Under the pieces are notes generated by a model, which worked only from the letters and a program-made list of their open reading frames with translations, was not told the origin of the DNA and ran no database searches. 64,000 nucleotides of DNA, from assembly GCF_000238375.3 (NCBI RefSeq), contig NZ_AHBZ03000012.1, forward strand, positions 124,001-188,000, given 5' to 3'. A program made the position numbers and the translations under genes. This DNA comes from Pseudoalteromonas citrea (lineage in GTDB: Bacteria > Pseudomonadota > Gammaproteobacteria > Enterobacterales > Alteromonadaceae). Numbering within the stretch: the stretch's first letter is position 1; every line of letters begins with the position of its first letter. This document shows, piece after piece, positions 8,334 to 15,416 of the stretch.

Positions 8334-8792
8334 ATGAAAAGATCTTTACGGATAAATACTTTTCTACTTGGATGTATCACATTCTCAGCATTCTCAGCAT
8401 ATGCAAACTCTGAAGTCGAATCTAGAATTCACAATGCTATCTCTGAGTATACTCCACAGCAATCAGTGGAGAGCTTTGATTACCCTTATCGTTGTAGGGA
8501 GCTAAAATCTACTGCTTATGAGTCAGTTAATCCAAATGAAGTCGAAATTGTTGATAGATTCACGGTATCTCAGGAATGTGGCTATAAGCTACAGTCATTC
8601 CATGTGGTAAGAAACGATTCTGGTGCTACATTTTATGTTTATCTTGTCGACTCAAGTGGCACAATAGTCAGAAGTGGACGTTATGGTGTATCGTCTTACC
8701 CAAGAACTGGGGACTACTTCTGGGTAGTAGAAAACAAAGGCGGTGGAGATGGAAGGGGGAGATTCAAGTCAGAAACTCGCCACTTTAGATAA
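8334..8792 (+). CDS. Secreted or periplasmic protein of unknown function
   Basis: I do not recognise this 152-residue protein. It begins with a typical signal peptide (basic MKRSLR, hydrophobic core FLLGCITFSAFSA, cleavage likely after AYA near residue 24). The mature part has two cysteines (in PYRCREL and SQECGYK) that could form a disulfide. It has alternating hydrophobic/polar stretches (SFHVVRND, ATFYVYLVDSSG) suggesting beta strands, and a Gly/Arg-rich tail. A strong AAGGAG ribosome-binding site precedes the ATG, and an intrinsic terminator follows at 8808-8841, so it is a complete single-gene unit. Confidence 0.65.
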   Translation: MKRSLRINTFLLGCITFSAFSAYANSEVESRIHNAISEYTPQQSVESFDYPYRCRELKSTAYESVNPNEVEIVDRFTVSQECGYKLQSFHVVRNDSGATFYVYLVDSSGTIVRSGRYGVSSYPRTGDYFWVVENKGGGDGRGRFKSETRHFR

Positions 8793-8807
8793 AATTTAGA
8801 GCAATGA

Positions 8808-8841
8808 AAAAAATAACGCCATACTGTTGGCGTTATTTTTT
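8808..8841. terminator. Bidirectional intrinsic terminator
   Basis: A 14-bp stem (AAAAAATAACGCCA / TGGCGTTATTTTTT) with A and T runs on both sides, between two convergent genes. Confidence 0.9.
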
Positions 8842-8846
8842 GTATT

Positions 8847-9419
8847 TCATACTTCTTTATCTATTAAAATACTGCCGCTTTTTTTCAAAAAGTCAATGGC
8901 TTCTAACTGTAAATTTTCGAGATTAGATTGCGTAAAAATAGTGTCTATAGCTTGTTTAGATTGATTTGCATAAATTGGTGAATAGGCATAGGTTTTGTCG
9001 TCCTGCTTGGATAAATTTTCTGACTGCTTAGTGTAGTCATTTACATACTGCTGCATATCGAGTTTGGCATTGGGGTTTAATTGTCCAGTGGCCATACGTA
9101 CTTCAAGGGACACTCGAAAATGACTTAACCCTTCAATCGTACTATCATCAATTTTACCTGTTTCACTCGATAGATGGGTAATATCCGCGATCAAGCTAGT
9201 AAATTCTTGAGGTGTAATATTACTAATATCGAATTCTTCTACTGCAAGTAAAGCATTAAAGTCATCACGCTTTGGCTGTATATCCCCAGCGGTTGTAGCT
9301 GATTTGTTTGGAGCTAATTCTTCGCTTTTTGAATGAAGGTTAACGGAAGTGTGCTGGTTATTTTGCTCTGTGCTCTGTAAGAGAACAGGGTGATTCCTTA
9401 AATCGTTTTGTAATTTCAT
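8847..9419 (-). CDS. Soluble hypothetical protein
   Basis: This 190-residue protein is not recognised. There is no signal peptide or membrane segment. The first 60 residues are polar and probably disordered (rich in Asn, Gln, Ser), followed by an alpha-helical region with repeated hydrophobic spacing (FTSLIADITHLSS, LSHFRVSLEVRMATG, AIDTIFTQSNLENLQLEAIDFLKKSG). The layout resembles small flagellar or secretion-associated accessory proteins, but no motif proves this. AGGGA lies 10 nt before the ATG, and the gene ends at the shared bidirectional terminator. Confidence 0.55.
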   Translation of the reverse strand: MKLQNDLRNHPVLLQSTEQNNQHTSVNLHSKSEELAPNKSATTAGDIQPKRDDFNALLAVEEFDISNITPQEFTSLIADITHLSSETGKIDDSTIEGLSHFRVSLEVRMATGQLNPNAKLDMQQYVNDYTKQSENLSKQDDKTYAYSPIYANQSKQAIDTIFTQSNLENLQLEAIDFLKKSGSILIDKEV

Positions 9420-9795
9420 AAATATTCCCTATTTAACAGTTGATACCTATTTTATGTCGGCTTAAAACATAAAAAGTTTAGCACAAATTAACTTACTCAC
9501 CCTGAAGCTAACTGAGTTCTTTGAATCATATGAGGTGACTAAGCTTAAATTACAACTTTTAGCATTTCGCCATCAAAACATTGTAACTTGAGTAGAAAAA
9601 TGAAGTTAAAGCCAATTTCTCACACCCTATAAATTTTTATCTAGGGAGTATAGCGTAATATTTATATACACATATACTTTGCAGTACCTTTGCTATGTTG
9701 ATACTTGAAGGGGCTGTAATTTATTAGGCTCGGACAGTGGTAATGGCTCAAACAGCAGTGAGTTGCATTGTGCAGAGAAAATGTTACGAACCTGA
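9420..9795. other. Gene-free AT-rich stretch
   Basis: No credible coding frame, RNA gene or clear terminator was seen. It must include the promoter of the hypothetical gene ending at 8847. Confidence 0.4.
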
Positions 9796-10392
9796 CTAAT
9801 TTTGTTTGTTATTTAACATTAACACTGATGCTTCCAGTTCTTCTAAATTGTATGAATTACGAAACACTCTGATAGAGTTATCAAAATACTTTCCATACTC
9901 GATGTACAAATCATACTGATTTTTATTTGGTTCCATTTTAAAAATCACTTTTGCACCTGCTAGTGAAAACTTAGCTAGTTCCAAAAACAAGGTATCTGGA
10001 ATATATGGTTTAGAAGCCATTAATTTTATTTGGAAGTCATTATGTAATAAAAATATCTGGTGACTATCCGTTTTTGGATATTGAGTATCGATACTCTGTA
10101 ATTTATTTATTAATGATTTCATTTCAGGAGTGACACTGTTTGGTAAAAGTTCTGCCCCTCTATAATGTGCCGCATGTTGGTATACAGTAGCAGCTTTACT
10201 AAATAGTTCCTTTGAAAGCTCAAATCCATACATAGAAGCTTCTTTTTCAAAAGATAACTTGTTTTTGTACTGTTCTAAATTTCTGGACCACTGACTATTA
10301 ACTAAATAAGCTGTAAAAATAGCCGTAAAAATAATCGTAATGATTGATATAGCTAACAAGTAAAGGTGTTCAAATCTACTTTGTTGGTGCAT
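9796..10392 (-). CDS. Single-pass membrane-anchored protein of unknown function
   Basis: A 198-residue protein with an N-terminal membrane anchor (HLYLLAISIITIIFTAIFTA, about residues 9-30), followed by a soluble, probably helical domain (LEQYKNKLSFEKEASMYGFELSKELFSKAATVYQ) and a mixed alpha/beta end. The architecture resembles small sensor or envelope proteins, but no known domain is recognised. The frame extends to 10431. The start at 10392 is preferred because GAGGG stands just before that ATG. No gene is coupled to it on either side. Confidence 0.55.
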   Translation of the reverse strand: MHQQSRFEHLYLLAISIITIIFTAIFTAYLVNSQWSRNLEQYKNKLSFEKEASMYGFELSKELFSKAATVYQHAAHYRGAELLPNSVTPEMKSLINKLQSIDTQYPKTDSHQIFLLHNDFQIKLMASKPYIPDTLFLELAKFSLAGAKVIFKMEPNKNQYDLYIEYGKYFDNSIRVFRNSYNLEELEASVLMLNNKQN

Positions 10393-10758
10393 TTTTCCCT
10401 CGTATATAATCATATAGTGTGAGTACATCATGCGTTTCCACTTAAATATAGCTCGTTTTTATGAATAACCTATTTCTACCAAAATCACTAACTAATTGCT
10501 AGTCAAAGAAAGTTGATTTAAAGCATATTTCTATATTAGACAAAACGAGCGAAAAGACCTCTCTTGTGTATGAGAATAAGTTACTATTTCAGAGAAAAAT
10601 AATAAGGGAACTTAACAATTTCAACGGCCGTTGTGTGGTTCTTTCAGGTGAAACTCTAAACCTAACAGTCAAGACTAAAAATTAGACATGAGCTACAAAG
10701 GTGATTTTTTAGTAGTGAGCGCTGTACCAAAATAATTGTATTGATCAAAATTTGAAAA
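10393..10758. other. Gene-free stretch upstream of the membrane-anchored protein gene
   Basis: AT-rich, many stops in all frames, no convincing hairpin terminator. It separates the end of the LexA-boxed operon from the next minus-strand gene. Confidence 0.35.
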
Positions 10759-12144
10759 CTAGTTTATAAGGAGCAGCCTCACAATAAGGTAAAGTATTTT
10801 AAGTGTGTCCATTACAGGCTGGCTTATTATATTAAGGTTAAAACTAAATAATTTTTCGATAGATGCACTTTCCTTGACGACAAGAAGTATCAAAGCTATT
10901 AAAGTAGGAGCCCAACATAACGCTTTGTAATACTTAATCTTAGTATTTCTATCGGTTATCCTAATTTTTATATTATTGACTATGTCATCAAGGTTGCTCA
11001 TCATTGCTTTTGATTCAAGCTTTTCTGCACATTGGTTTTTTAATTTATCAAAAGTAAATGAACAGCTTTTTTCTATTTGTTTGAGCCTTAAAATCTGATC
11101 GTTTATCATCCAATAATTAAATAGTGCAGTAATAACTACGCCAGAAATAACAAAGAAGTAACTGTAAGCATTATCAACTTTTGAAAGGGCTCCCAAACTC
11201 ACTAAAACGATTGGAATTGCATATAGTCGAATCTGGATATCATTCAAAACAGAGCTAACTTTTTCTGCGTAATCAAACCCTTTTTCTTCGACCTGTTGTT
11301 GAAATTCACCTATTGCAAAGTTATGAATGAATACTTCGTAGTGCTCGTAATAAGCGCTCTTAACTTTATCTAAATGAGTGAATAGTATTTCGGTGTTACT
11401 TTTTTCTGTTGTGTCGTTCGCAACCAACTTTTTAAGCGTGTCAACAAGCGCAAGCTTAAAGAATGACTGTCTGTCTTGATGATGTAAATTCCCATGCTCA
11501 TCTTTCGAAATTAACTTGGAGATATCTTCAACAGTTGAGATATCTTCGATTTTTAACAATTCTGAGATGTTACATATGGAAATTTCGAGAGGCTTAGCAT
11601 ACTTGTCATCCTCTCCTTTAATAAAAAAGTATAGGGTAACACCTGTATTTGTATGCTTATCTATATCAGAAATTGCAGTTAAGAACTTAATCCATTCCAT
11701 TAGCTCTTTTAGCTTTATGATTGCAGGCAGTACGGTATCACCATCGCTCCTATAATCATCGTCAGTAAAATAGTAACGCTCAGGCAGTTTTTTCCCTTGA
11801 ATCAAAAAGCTTGATAGCTTAGAAAACAAATCATGTTCGTTTTTATAAAATGAAAAGCTGTTTCCAGCGTATAGCTCAAACTCCACTTTTAACGCGTTAC
11901 ATTCTCTACCCGCTACAATGTCATTTATGGAAGCCTCACACCAATCGATCTCTAAAGCGAAGCTTCTGAATTGCCTCCTATTATTGAACAAGTTAGTAAG
12001 ATGGACAATGTGCTCATCGGTCAAATTAACTTCCGTAGTTAAATCCAACTTACCATTCTCGAAATGTATATTTGCTCCAAATAGCTTGTAAAGTGAGATA
12101 CAGGAGTTAAATAGATCAGGTTGTTGAGCTATCATCTTTATCAC
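10759..12144 (-). CDS. Multi-pass membrane protein paired with an NdpA-like protein
   Basis: The family is not recognised. The first 300 of 461 residues are soluble and mixed alpha/beta. Hydrophobic segments follow at about 306-322 (LYAIPIVLVSLGALSK), 327-346 (FFVISGVVITALFNYWMI), 405-423 (ALCWAPTLIALILLVV) and perhaps 446-460. Between the second and third lies a charged helical, possibly coiled-coil stretch (QILRLKQIEKSCSFTFDKLKN). The start is GTG at 12144 or ATG at 12135; both overlap the end of the upstream gene (by 29 or 20 bp), so translation is probably coupled. The cytoplasmic-domain-plus-helices layout resembles membrane effectors of bacterial conflict systems; that is an inference only. 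Confidence 0.7.
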   Translation of the reverse strand: MIKMIAQQPDLFNSCISLYKLFGANIHFENGKLDLTTEVNLTDEHIVHLTNLFNNRRQFRSFALEIDWCEASINDIVAGRECNALKVEFELYAGNSFSFYKNEHDLFSKLSSFLIQGKKLPERYYFTDDDYRSDGDTVLPAIIKLKELMEWIKFLTAISDIDKHTNTGVTLYFFIKGEDDKYAKPLEISICNISELLKIEDISTVEDISKLISKDEHGNLHHQDRQSFFKLALVDTLKKLVANDTTEKSNTEILFTHLDKVKSAYYEHYEVFIHNFAIGEFQQQVEEKGFDYAEKVSSVLNDIQIRLYAIPIVLVSLGALSKVDNAYSYFFVISGVVITALFNYWMINDQILRLKQIEKSCSFTFDKLKNQCAEKLESKAMMSNLDDIVNNIKIRITDRNTKIKYYKALCWAPTLIALILLVVKESASIEKLFSFNLNIISQPVMDTLKILYLIVRLLLIN

Positions 12145-13198
12145 TTAAATTAATAGCTGCTAGTATGGCTTCTTTAACATCGTCAGTTATCATTTGGCCC
12201 CTGATAATCACATCATCGCTTTCTTGGTCAAAGAGGATTGGTTTATTAGAGTCAGCCTCAATTCCAACAAGCCCAATGCTATCAAGGTCAAAATTTAAGT
12301 TAAAAGCCTCACCTGAATAATATACTTTTGCTAGCTTGTCTACGCTGTTTTTAGCTGCATAGAATGTCGCTGGCATTTCATAATCGTCTTGCTTGCTAAA
12401 TTCTATAAAGCTTTGCTTTTGCTCCTCGGTACATGATTCAGGAACGTGAGCAATAGCAATTTCATTTATTTTAGTCAAATGCACTTCTTTGTTAACATTA
12501 TCTGATAGATACTTAACTAGCTGACTGCGGGCACTTTTTTGAGTTTCGTGATCAGCTTCAAATTGTTCTAAGAAATCTTTCAATACTCTAGGTGCCTTAG
12601 CCACTGCTTTTGCAGGAGTTGTCTTGTTAATACAGCCAAATGAGTTCGCGAAGTAATCTGTATCTTTACCCTTACCAATAAAGCTTAGGTAATTTTTTGT
12701 ATAGCCCTGTTTTAAGGATAGAAAATAACGAGCAACATTGATATCGACGGCTTGGTGCAACTTACTGAGATCAACGTGTATTTCTTTAGTCGGCTTTAAG
12801 TTTGTTAACTTAATACCAGCAGTGTTAGTGATCATTGCAGCCATAAGTCTCGTGTCTTTAAATGATTTATACTCAATGAAACAAATATAGCCTCCTTTAC
12901 TGTTTGTATGAACAATTTCGTCATATAAAGCATCCATCGTCGATATAGTTAAATCAAAGAATACCTTATCTTGTTCTGATTCTGGAAGTTCTGCATTTAG
13001 CTCTTTGAGATTCATAGGGAAATCAGCATTGCTTTTAAACTGTCCCCATAGTACAGCTGTACGATTATCTTTTACTTTAAGAAGCTGTTGAGCTAAATCT
13101 AGTATTATATCGTGTTCTAGGTCTAGTAACTCACTTGCTTTGTCTGGAACTTTGCCTTTAAAAAGCTCGTGGATCACAAAACGCTGAATCGTTGACAT
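12116..13198 (-). CDS. Nucleoid-associated protein NdpA/YejK-family homologue
   Basis: A 360-residue protein of the 37-kDa nucleoid-associated (NdpA/YejK, PF04245) family. The resemblance rests on several ordered blocks: a GGYICFIEYKSFKDTRLMAA block near residues 102-121 matching the YejK strand around GGFVLFCHY, DVARYF-like and LSFIGKGKDTDYFANSFGC around 153-189 matching the YejK segment LTFLKGR..ADFFMDFLG, and a C-terminal region with FNLNFDLDSIGL near the end. E. coli YejK is about 335 residues and associates with the nucleoid. This copy is divergent, lies in the accessory region, overlaps a membrane-protein gene and has a LexA-type box in its promoter, so it is unlikely to be the housekeeping copy. 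AAGGA stands 7 nt before the ATG. Confidence 0.75.
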   Translation of the reverse strand: MSTIQRFVIHELFKGKVPDKASELLDLEHDIILDLAQQLLKVKDNRTAVLWGQFKSNADFPMNLKELNAELPESEQDKVFFDLTISTMDALYDEIVHTNSKGGYICFIEYKSFKDTRLMAAMITNTAGIKLTNLKPTKEIHVDLSKLHQAVDINVARYFLSLKQGYTKNYLSFIGKGKDTDYFANSFGCINKTTPAKAVAKAPRVLKDFLEQFEADHETQKSARSQLVKYLSDNVNKEVHLTKINEIAIAHVPESCTEEQKQSFIEFSKQDDYEMPATFYAAKNSVDKLAKVYYSGEAFNLNFDLDSIGLVGIEADSNKPILFDQESDDVIIRGQMITDDVKEAILAAINLSDKDDSSTT

Positions 13199-13238
13199 AA
13201 ATTATCCTTCTATAAGTTCTCGACGAAAACTCTTATCA

Positions 13239-13244
13239 ATTATA
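13239..13244 (-). promoter_or_regulatory. -10 element of the NdpA-like operon
   Basis: On the minus strand this reads TATAAT, 40 bp upstream of the start codon. A weak -35 (TGTATA, 13262-13267) is 17 nt away and lies wholly inside the LexA-type box. Confidence 0.6.
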
Positions 13245-13252
13245 CAATAATA

Positions 13253-13268
13253 CTGTTTATTTATACAG
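13253..13268. promoter_or_regulatory. LexA (SOS) box upstream of the NdpA-like operon
   Basis: The sequence is CTGTTTATTTATACAG, a perfect match to the gammaproteobacterial LexA consensus CTGT-N8-ACAG, with the common flanking TA on the left. It covers the predicted -35 region, where bound LexA would block transcription until DNA damage. Confidence 0.75.
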
Positions 13269-13668
13269 TTACTGGTGGTTTACATTTGGAGCTAGCATTA
13301 AAGAAATTCTTCCATAAACAAAGTTCATATTTATTAATGCTTATTATTAACTATTGTTAATATATATTTTCACATATGTAACACCTTGGTTCAATGGTGT
13401 TGATATGAGATTGAGCGAAAATTAAAAATCATGGAACAACAGGTATTGCTTCATGAAAACATAATCGCTCACTTTTGGTGCATGGGTTCAGAATTATACG
13501 TAAATGAAAGTTAATTGGTCATGATTACGACTGTATTTTTGGCCTAATAACTTGTTTTATAATCAAGATTGCTAGCAACCCAAGTTAACTAAATAGTAAG
13601 CATCTACACAGCAACTACATATTGTGGCAAGTAGTTATAAATCTTTAAATATAAATATATTCATACCT
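13269..13668. other. Gene-free stretch between two minus-strand operons
   Basis: No credible coding frame. A weak hairpin (AACACC..GGTGTT) lies near 13380-13402. Otherwise it is AT-rich DNA. Confidence 0.35.
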
Positions 13669-13690
13669 AAAAGCGCCTAAAAGGCGCTTT
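13669..13690 (-). terminator. Terminator of the XRE-membrane protein-peptide operon
   Basis: A 9-bp stem (AAAGCGCCT / AGGCGCTTT) lies 8 nt past the peptide stop codon. On the minus strand it is followed by TTTTAGG, a short T run. Confidence 0.7.
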
Positions 13691-13697
13691 GAGATGC

Positions 13698-13823
13698 TTA
13701 ACCCCCAATACTATAAATTGGTAAAGGGGGAGATGGTAATGCCTGTTGACGGGCAGGGAGATCAGGAGAGCGAGAGTCGCCCCCATAAACTTGTTTTAAC
13801 TGGTGTTTATCTAATACTTTCAT
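13698..13823 (-). CDS. 41-residue peptide with double-glycine leader (bacteriocin/pheromone-like)
   Basis: A short gene read directly from the minus strand. The first 15 residues, MKVLDKHQLKQVYGG, match the double-glycine leader consensus of peptides exported by C39-peptidase ABC transporters (hydrophobic positions, ELKxV/I, then GG). The predicted mature part is 26 residues, DSRSPDLPARQQ followed by ALPSPPLPIYSIGG. It has six prolines and no cysteine, and it ends with another GG. A good ribosome-binding site (GAGGGA, 8 nt before ATG) lies inside the end of the upstream membrane-protein gene, which it overlaps by 17 bp. A terminator follows at once. No C39 transporter is in the window; one encoded elsewhere would be required. 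Function is unknown. Confidence 0.75.
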   Translation of the reverse strand: MKVLDKHQLKQVYGGDSRSPDLPARQQALPSPPLPIYSIGG

Positions 13824-14337
13824 ATTTCAATTCCCTCGATTCGGCTTTTGTTGCGTACATTAATAGGCATCCACAGAGAGCAAGCTGAATAAGCAAAATA
13901 ATATTATCTCTAAAATAGAGCTTAAAGTAAGCGTTATCAATCCAATAATATTTGTATGCTAGTACTTCAAGCCATGTTGAAATATTGACTACCAGTGCTA
14001 GTGAAAATATCAGTAAAATCATACACTCTTGTGTCGAAAGTTTCTGTTTTTCATATACTCTTTGGTAAAAATTCAAGCCAGTTTTACTGTAGAAAAATAG
14101 TGCTAAGTCCCTACGATAAACGATAGGAAGTATAAAAACAATATTTAGGAATGCTTGAAAAATATAGTAATGAGTATTCCATGCGATAGTGATGGAAAAC
14201 ATCACCATATTGATAATAATTACTGCCAGATACGAGAGAAAAAACCACCTCGCAGTAGCAACCTTCCAACTCATTAATAACCCCAAGACAATAAAAAATA
14301 GTTGTGCATAGTCTGCTATCGTATAAATATCATACAT
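13807..14337 (-). CDS. Multi-pass membrane protein between XRE regulator and GG-leader peptide
   Basis: A 176-residue protein with about five hydrophobic segments: near residues 9-24 (YAQLFFIVLGLLMSW), 31-52 (FFLSYLAVIIINMVMFSITIA), 56-73 (YYIFQAFLNIVFILPIVY), 104-123 (ECMILLIFSLALVVNISTWL) and 145-162 (NIILLIQLALCGCLLMY). I do not recognise the family. Position suggests an immunity protein, a peptide receptor or a transport accessory for the peptide encoded by the next gene. It starts 5 bp after the stop of the XRE gene, so all three genes form one tightly packed operon. Confidence 0.65.
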   Translation of the reverse strand: MYDIYTIADYAQLFFIVLGLLMSWKVATARWFFLSYLAVIIINMVMFSITIAWNTHYYIFQAFLNIVFILPIVYRRDLALFFYSKTGLNFYQRVYEKQKLSTQECMILLIFSLALVVNISTWLEVLAYKYYWIDNAYFKLYFRDNIILLIQLALCGCLLMYATKAESRELKYESIR

Positions 14338-14342
14338 TGGAT

Positions 14343-14627
14343 TTATTCCTTTTCTTGTTCTTCAATAGGTACATCTTCAATGCTCGAATCTTTTAAATCA
14401 AATACATTGCTCAAGTCTTTACCAAAAATTAAAAACAGCTCAAAAAGTTGGGTACAGGTCATTTCAGTTTTGCCTGATTCATAGTTACTGACACTTGCCT
14501 GATCAACACCTAACTTTTCCGCTAATTGTTTTTGAGTCAATTTTTTTTCGAGCCTCATTTGTCTGATTGAGCGTTGAACGTACAGCTTAAAATTATTCGT
14601 TTTTTTCCTTCTTGTACTTTTAATCAC
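14343..14627 (-). CDS. XRE-family helix-turn-helix regulator
   Basis: A 94-residue DNA-binding protein. The Cro/CI-type HTH is clear near residues 22-75: IRQMRLEKKLTQKQLAEKL, GVDQASVSNYESGK and TEMTCTQLFELFLIF. The last 20 residues are acidic (EDVPIEEQEKE). The start is GTG at 14627; no ATG is available in frame, and AAGGAG lies rather far (13 nt) upstream. It is the first gene of the operon with the membrane protein and GG-leader peptide and probably controls it, perhaps through the palindrome at 14691-14704. Confidence 0.85.
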   Translation of the reverse strand: MIKSTRRKKTNNFKLYVQRSIRQMRLEKKLTQKQLAEKLGVDQASVSNYESGKTEMTCTQLFELFLIFGKDLSNVFDLKDSSIEDVPIEEQEKE

Positions 14628-14659
14628 ACGCTTGTACCTACTCCTTATCCCATAAGCGA

Positions 14660-14688
14660 AAACTATCAGCTAAGTAACCGCATGACAA
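14660..14688 (-). promoter_or_regulatory. Predicted sigma-70 promoter of the XRE operon
   Basis: On the minus strand TTGTCA (14683-14688) and TAGTTT (14660-14665) are separated by 17 nt, 33 bp before the GTG start. Confidence 0.55.
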
Positions 14689-14690
14689 CT

Positions 14691-14704
14691 ATTTGTTAAC
14701 AAAT
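14691..14704. promoter_or_regulatory. Palindromic operator candidate upstream of the XRE operon
   Basis: ATTTGTTAACAAAT is a perfect 14-bp palindrome, just upstream of the predicted -35. It fits the size and symmetry of a site for an XRE dimer. Confidence 0.5.
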
Positions 14705-14976
14705 GAAGTGTGAATTGAGTATTTTATGAAGATTTTTATACGATAGAGTGTTTGTTCCTATTTATATGTCAGCAACGAGAAGCAACATAAAGCAGGGACT
14801 TCACATATATAACGCTCATTGGGCTGGGAGTTTTTAATATATCCGTATGAACTCGTTGAGCATCAAAATTCGACATTAGGAAAATTGACTCACTGTTTCT
14901 GGTTGTTAATTTTATGTTCAAATGATTAGTGCAAAAGTTTACAGGTACGACTATGCTTAAGTGCAGTAGCAAGATT
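14705..14976. other. Intergenic stretch without a recognised gene
   Basis: The open frame on the minus strand in this area has no supporting motif or ribosome-binding site and overlaps the oriT-like structures, so it is not called. Confidence 0.35.
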
Positions 14977-15026
14977 GCAAGTTGGTAACCAACACTTGCT
15001 CTCTTGCTTAGGGGAAACCCCCTAAG
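14977..15026. other. oriT-like pair of inverted repeats
   Basis: An imperfect inverted repeat GCAAGTTGG-TAA-CCAACACTTGC (14977-14999) is followed 7 nt later by the hairpin CTTAGGGG-AAAC-CCCCTAAG (15007-15026). Such paired repeats just upstream of a small mobilisation gene are typical of the transfer origins of mobilisable plasmids and islands. A nick site cannot be assigned from sequence alone. Confidence 0.4.
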
Positions 15027-15059
15027 AACCCCTATACCTTTAAATTGGAATGTAAGCTC

Positions 15060-15227
15060 ATGGATGAAAAACGGCGAGAATATTTCAAAAACTATAACGA
15101 ACAAAGAAAACGCATTAGCATTAGCCTTTGTTTTGCTGACTATCAAAAAGTTGAATATTTAGCGGACAAAATGCAGTTAAAACCAACTTCATTTGTTGGT
15201 CATCTCGTTCCAAAAAGATTAGGATGA
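15060..15227 (+). pseudogene. Truncated MobC-like mobilisation protein
   Basis: 55 codons beginning MDEKRREYFKNYNEQRKRIS and continuing ISLCFADYQKVEYLADKM. This basic N-terminus followed by a ribbon-helix-helix-like strand (RISISLCFADYQKVEYLA) is the pattern of small relaxosome accessory proteins. Such proteins usually exceed 100 residues. This one ends right where the 190-bp repeats of the transposase element start (15226), so the 3' part was probably lost by that insertion. The ATG at 15045 is a less likely start. The assignment rests on pattern and position. Confidence 0.4.
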
Positions 15228-15406
15228 CATCCACTCAAAAATTAATACCAATAAATAAGCCTCGTTCAATCTGAAATATCGTTTGGTTAGTAAAATCAAA
15301 TCAAGTAAATGCGCTATAAGCTCCAAAATAGAGAAAAACTGAACTCTTGCCCAGTAATAAGGCACGGCTAAGCCGCCACGCTATGATGTATTGTTTATCT
15401 AGAGAT
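15226..15406. repeat. Direct repeat, left copy 1
   Basis: The stretch starts GACATCCACTCAAAAATTAA and ends near TATCTAGAGAT. It matches 15417-15596 over nearly all its length, at an offset of 190-191 bp. It is non-coding. Confidence 0.9.
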
Positions 15407-15416
15407 GGATTAAGGC

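Noticed and set aside
13694-13888. Plus-strand 64-codon frame over the peptide gene
   Set aside because: It has no supporting motif and lies antisense to the membrane-protein and GG-leader-peptide genes, which have a ribosome-binding site, operon context and terminator.
14769-15146. Minus-strand 125-codon frame
   Set aside because: It runs through the oriT-like inverted repeats and antisense to the truncated mobilisation gene, with no ribosome-binding site or recognisable domain.
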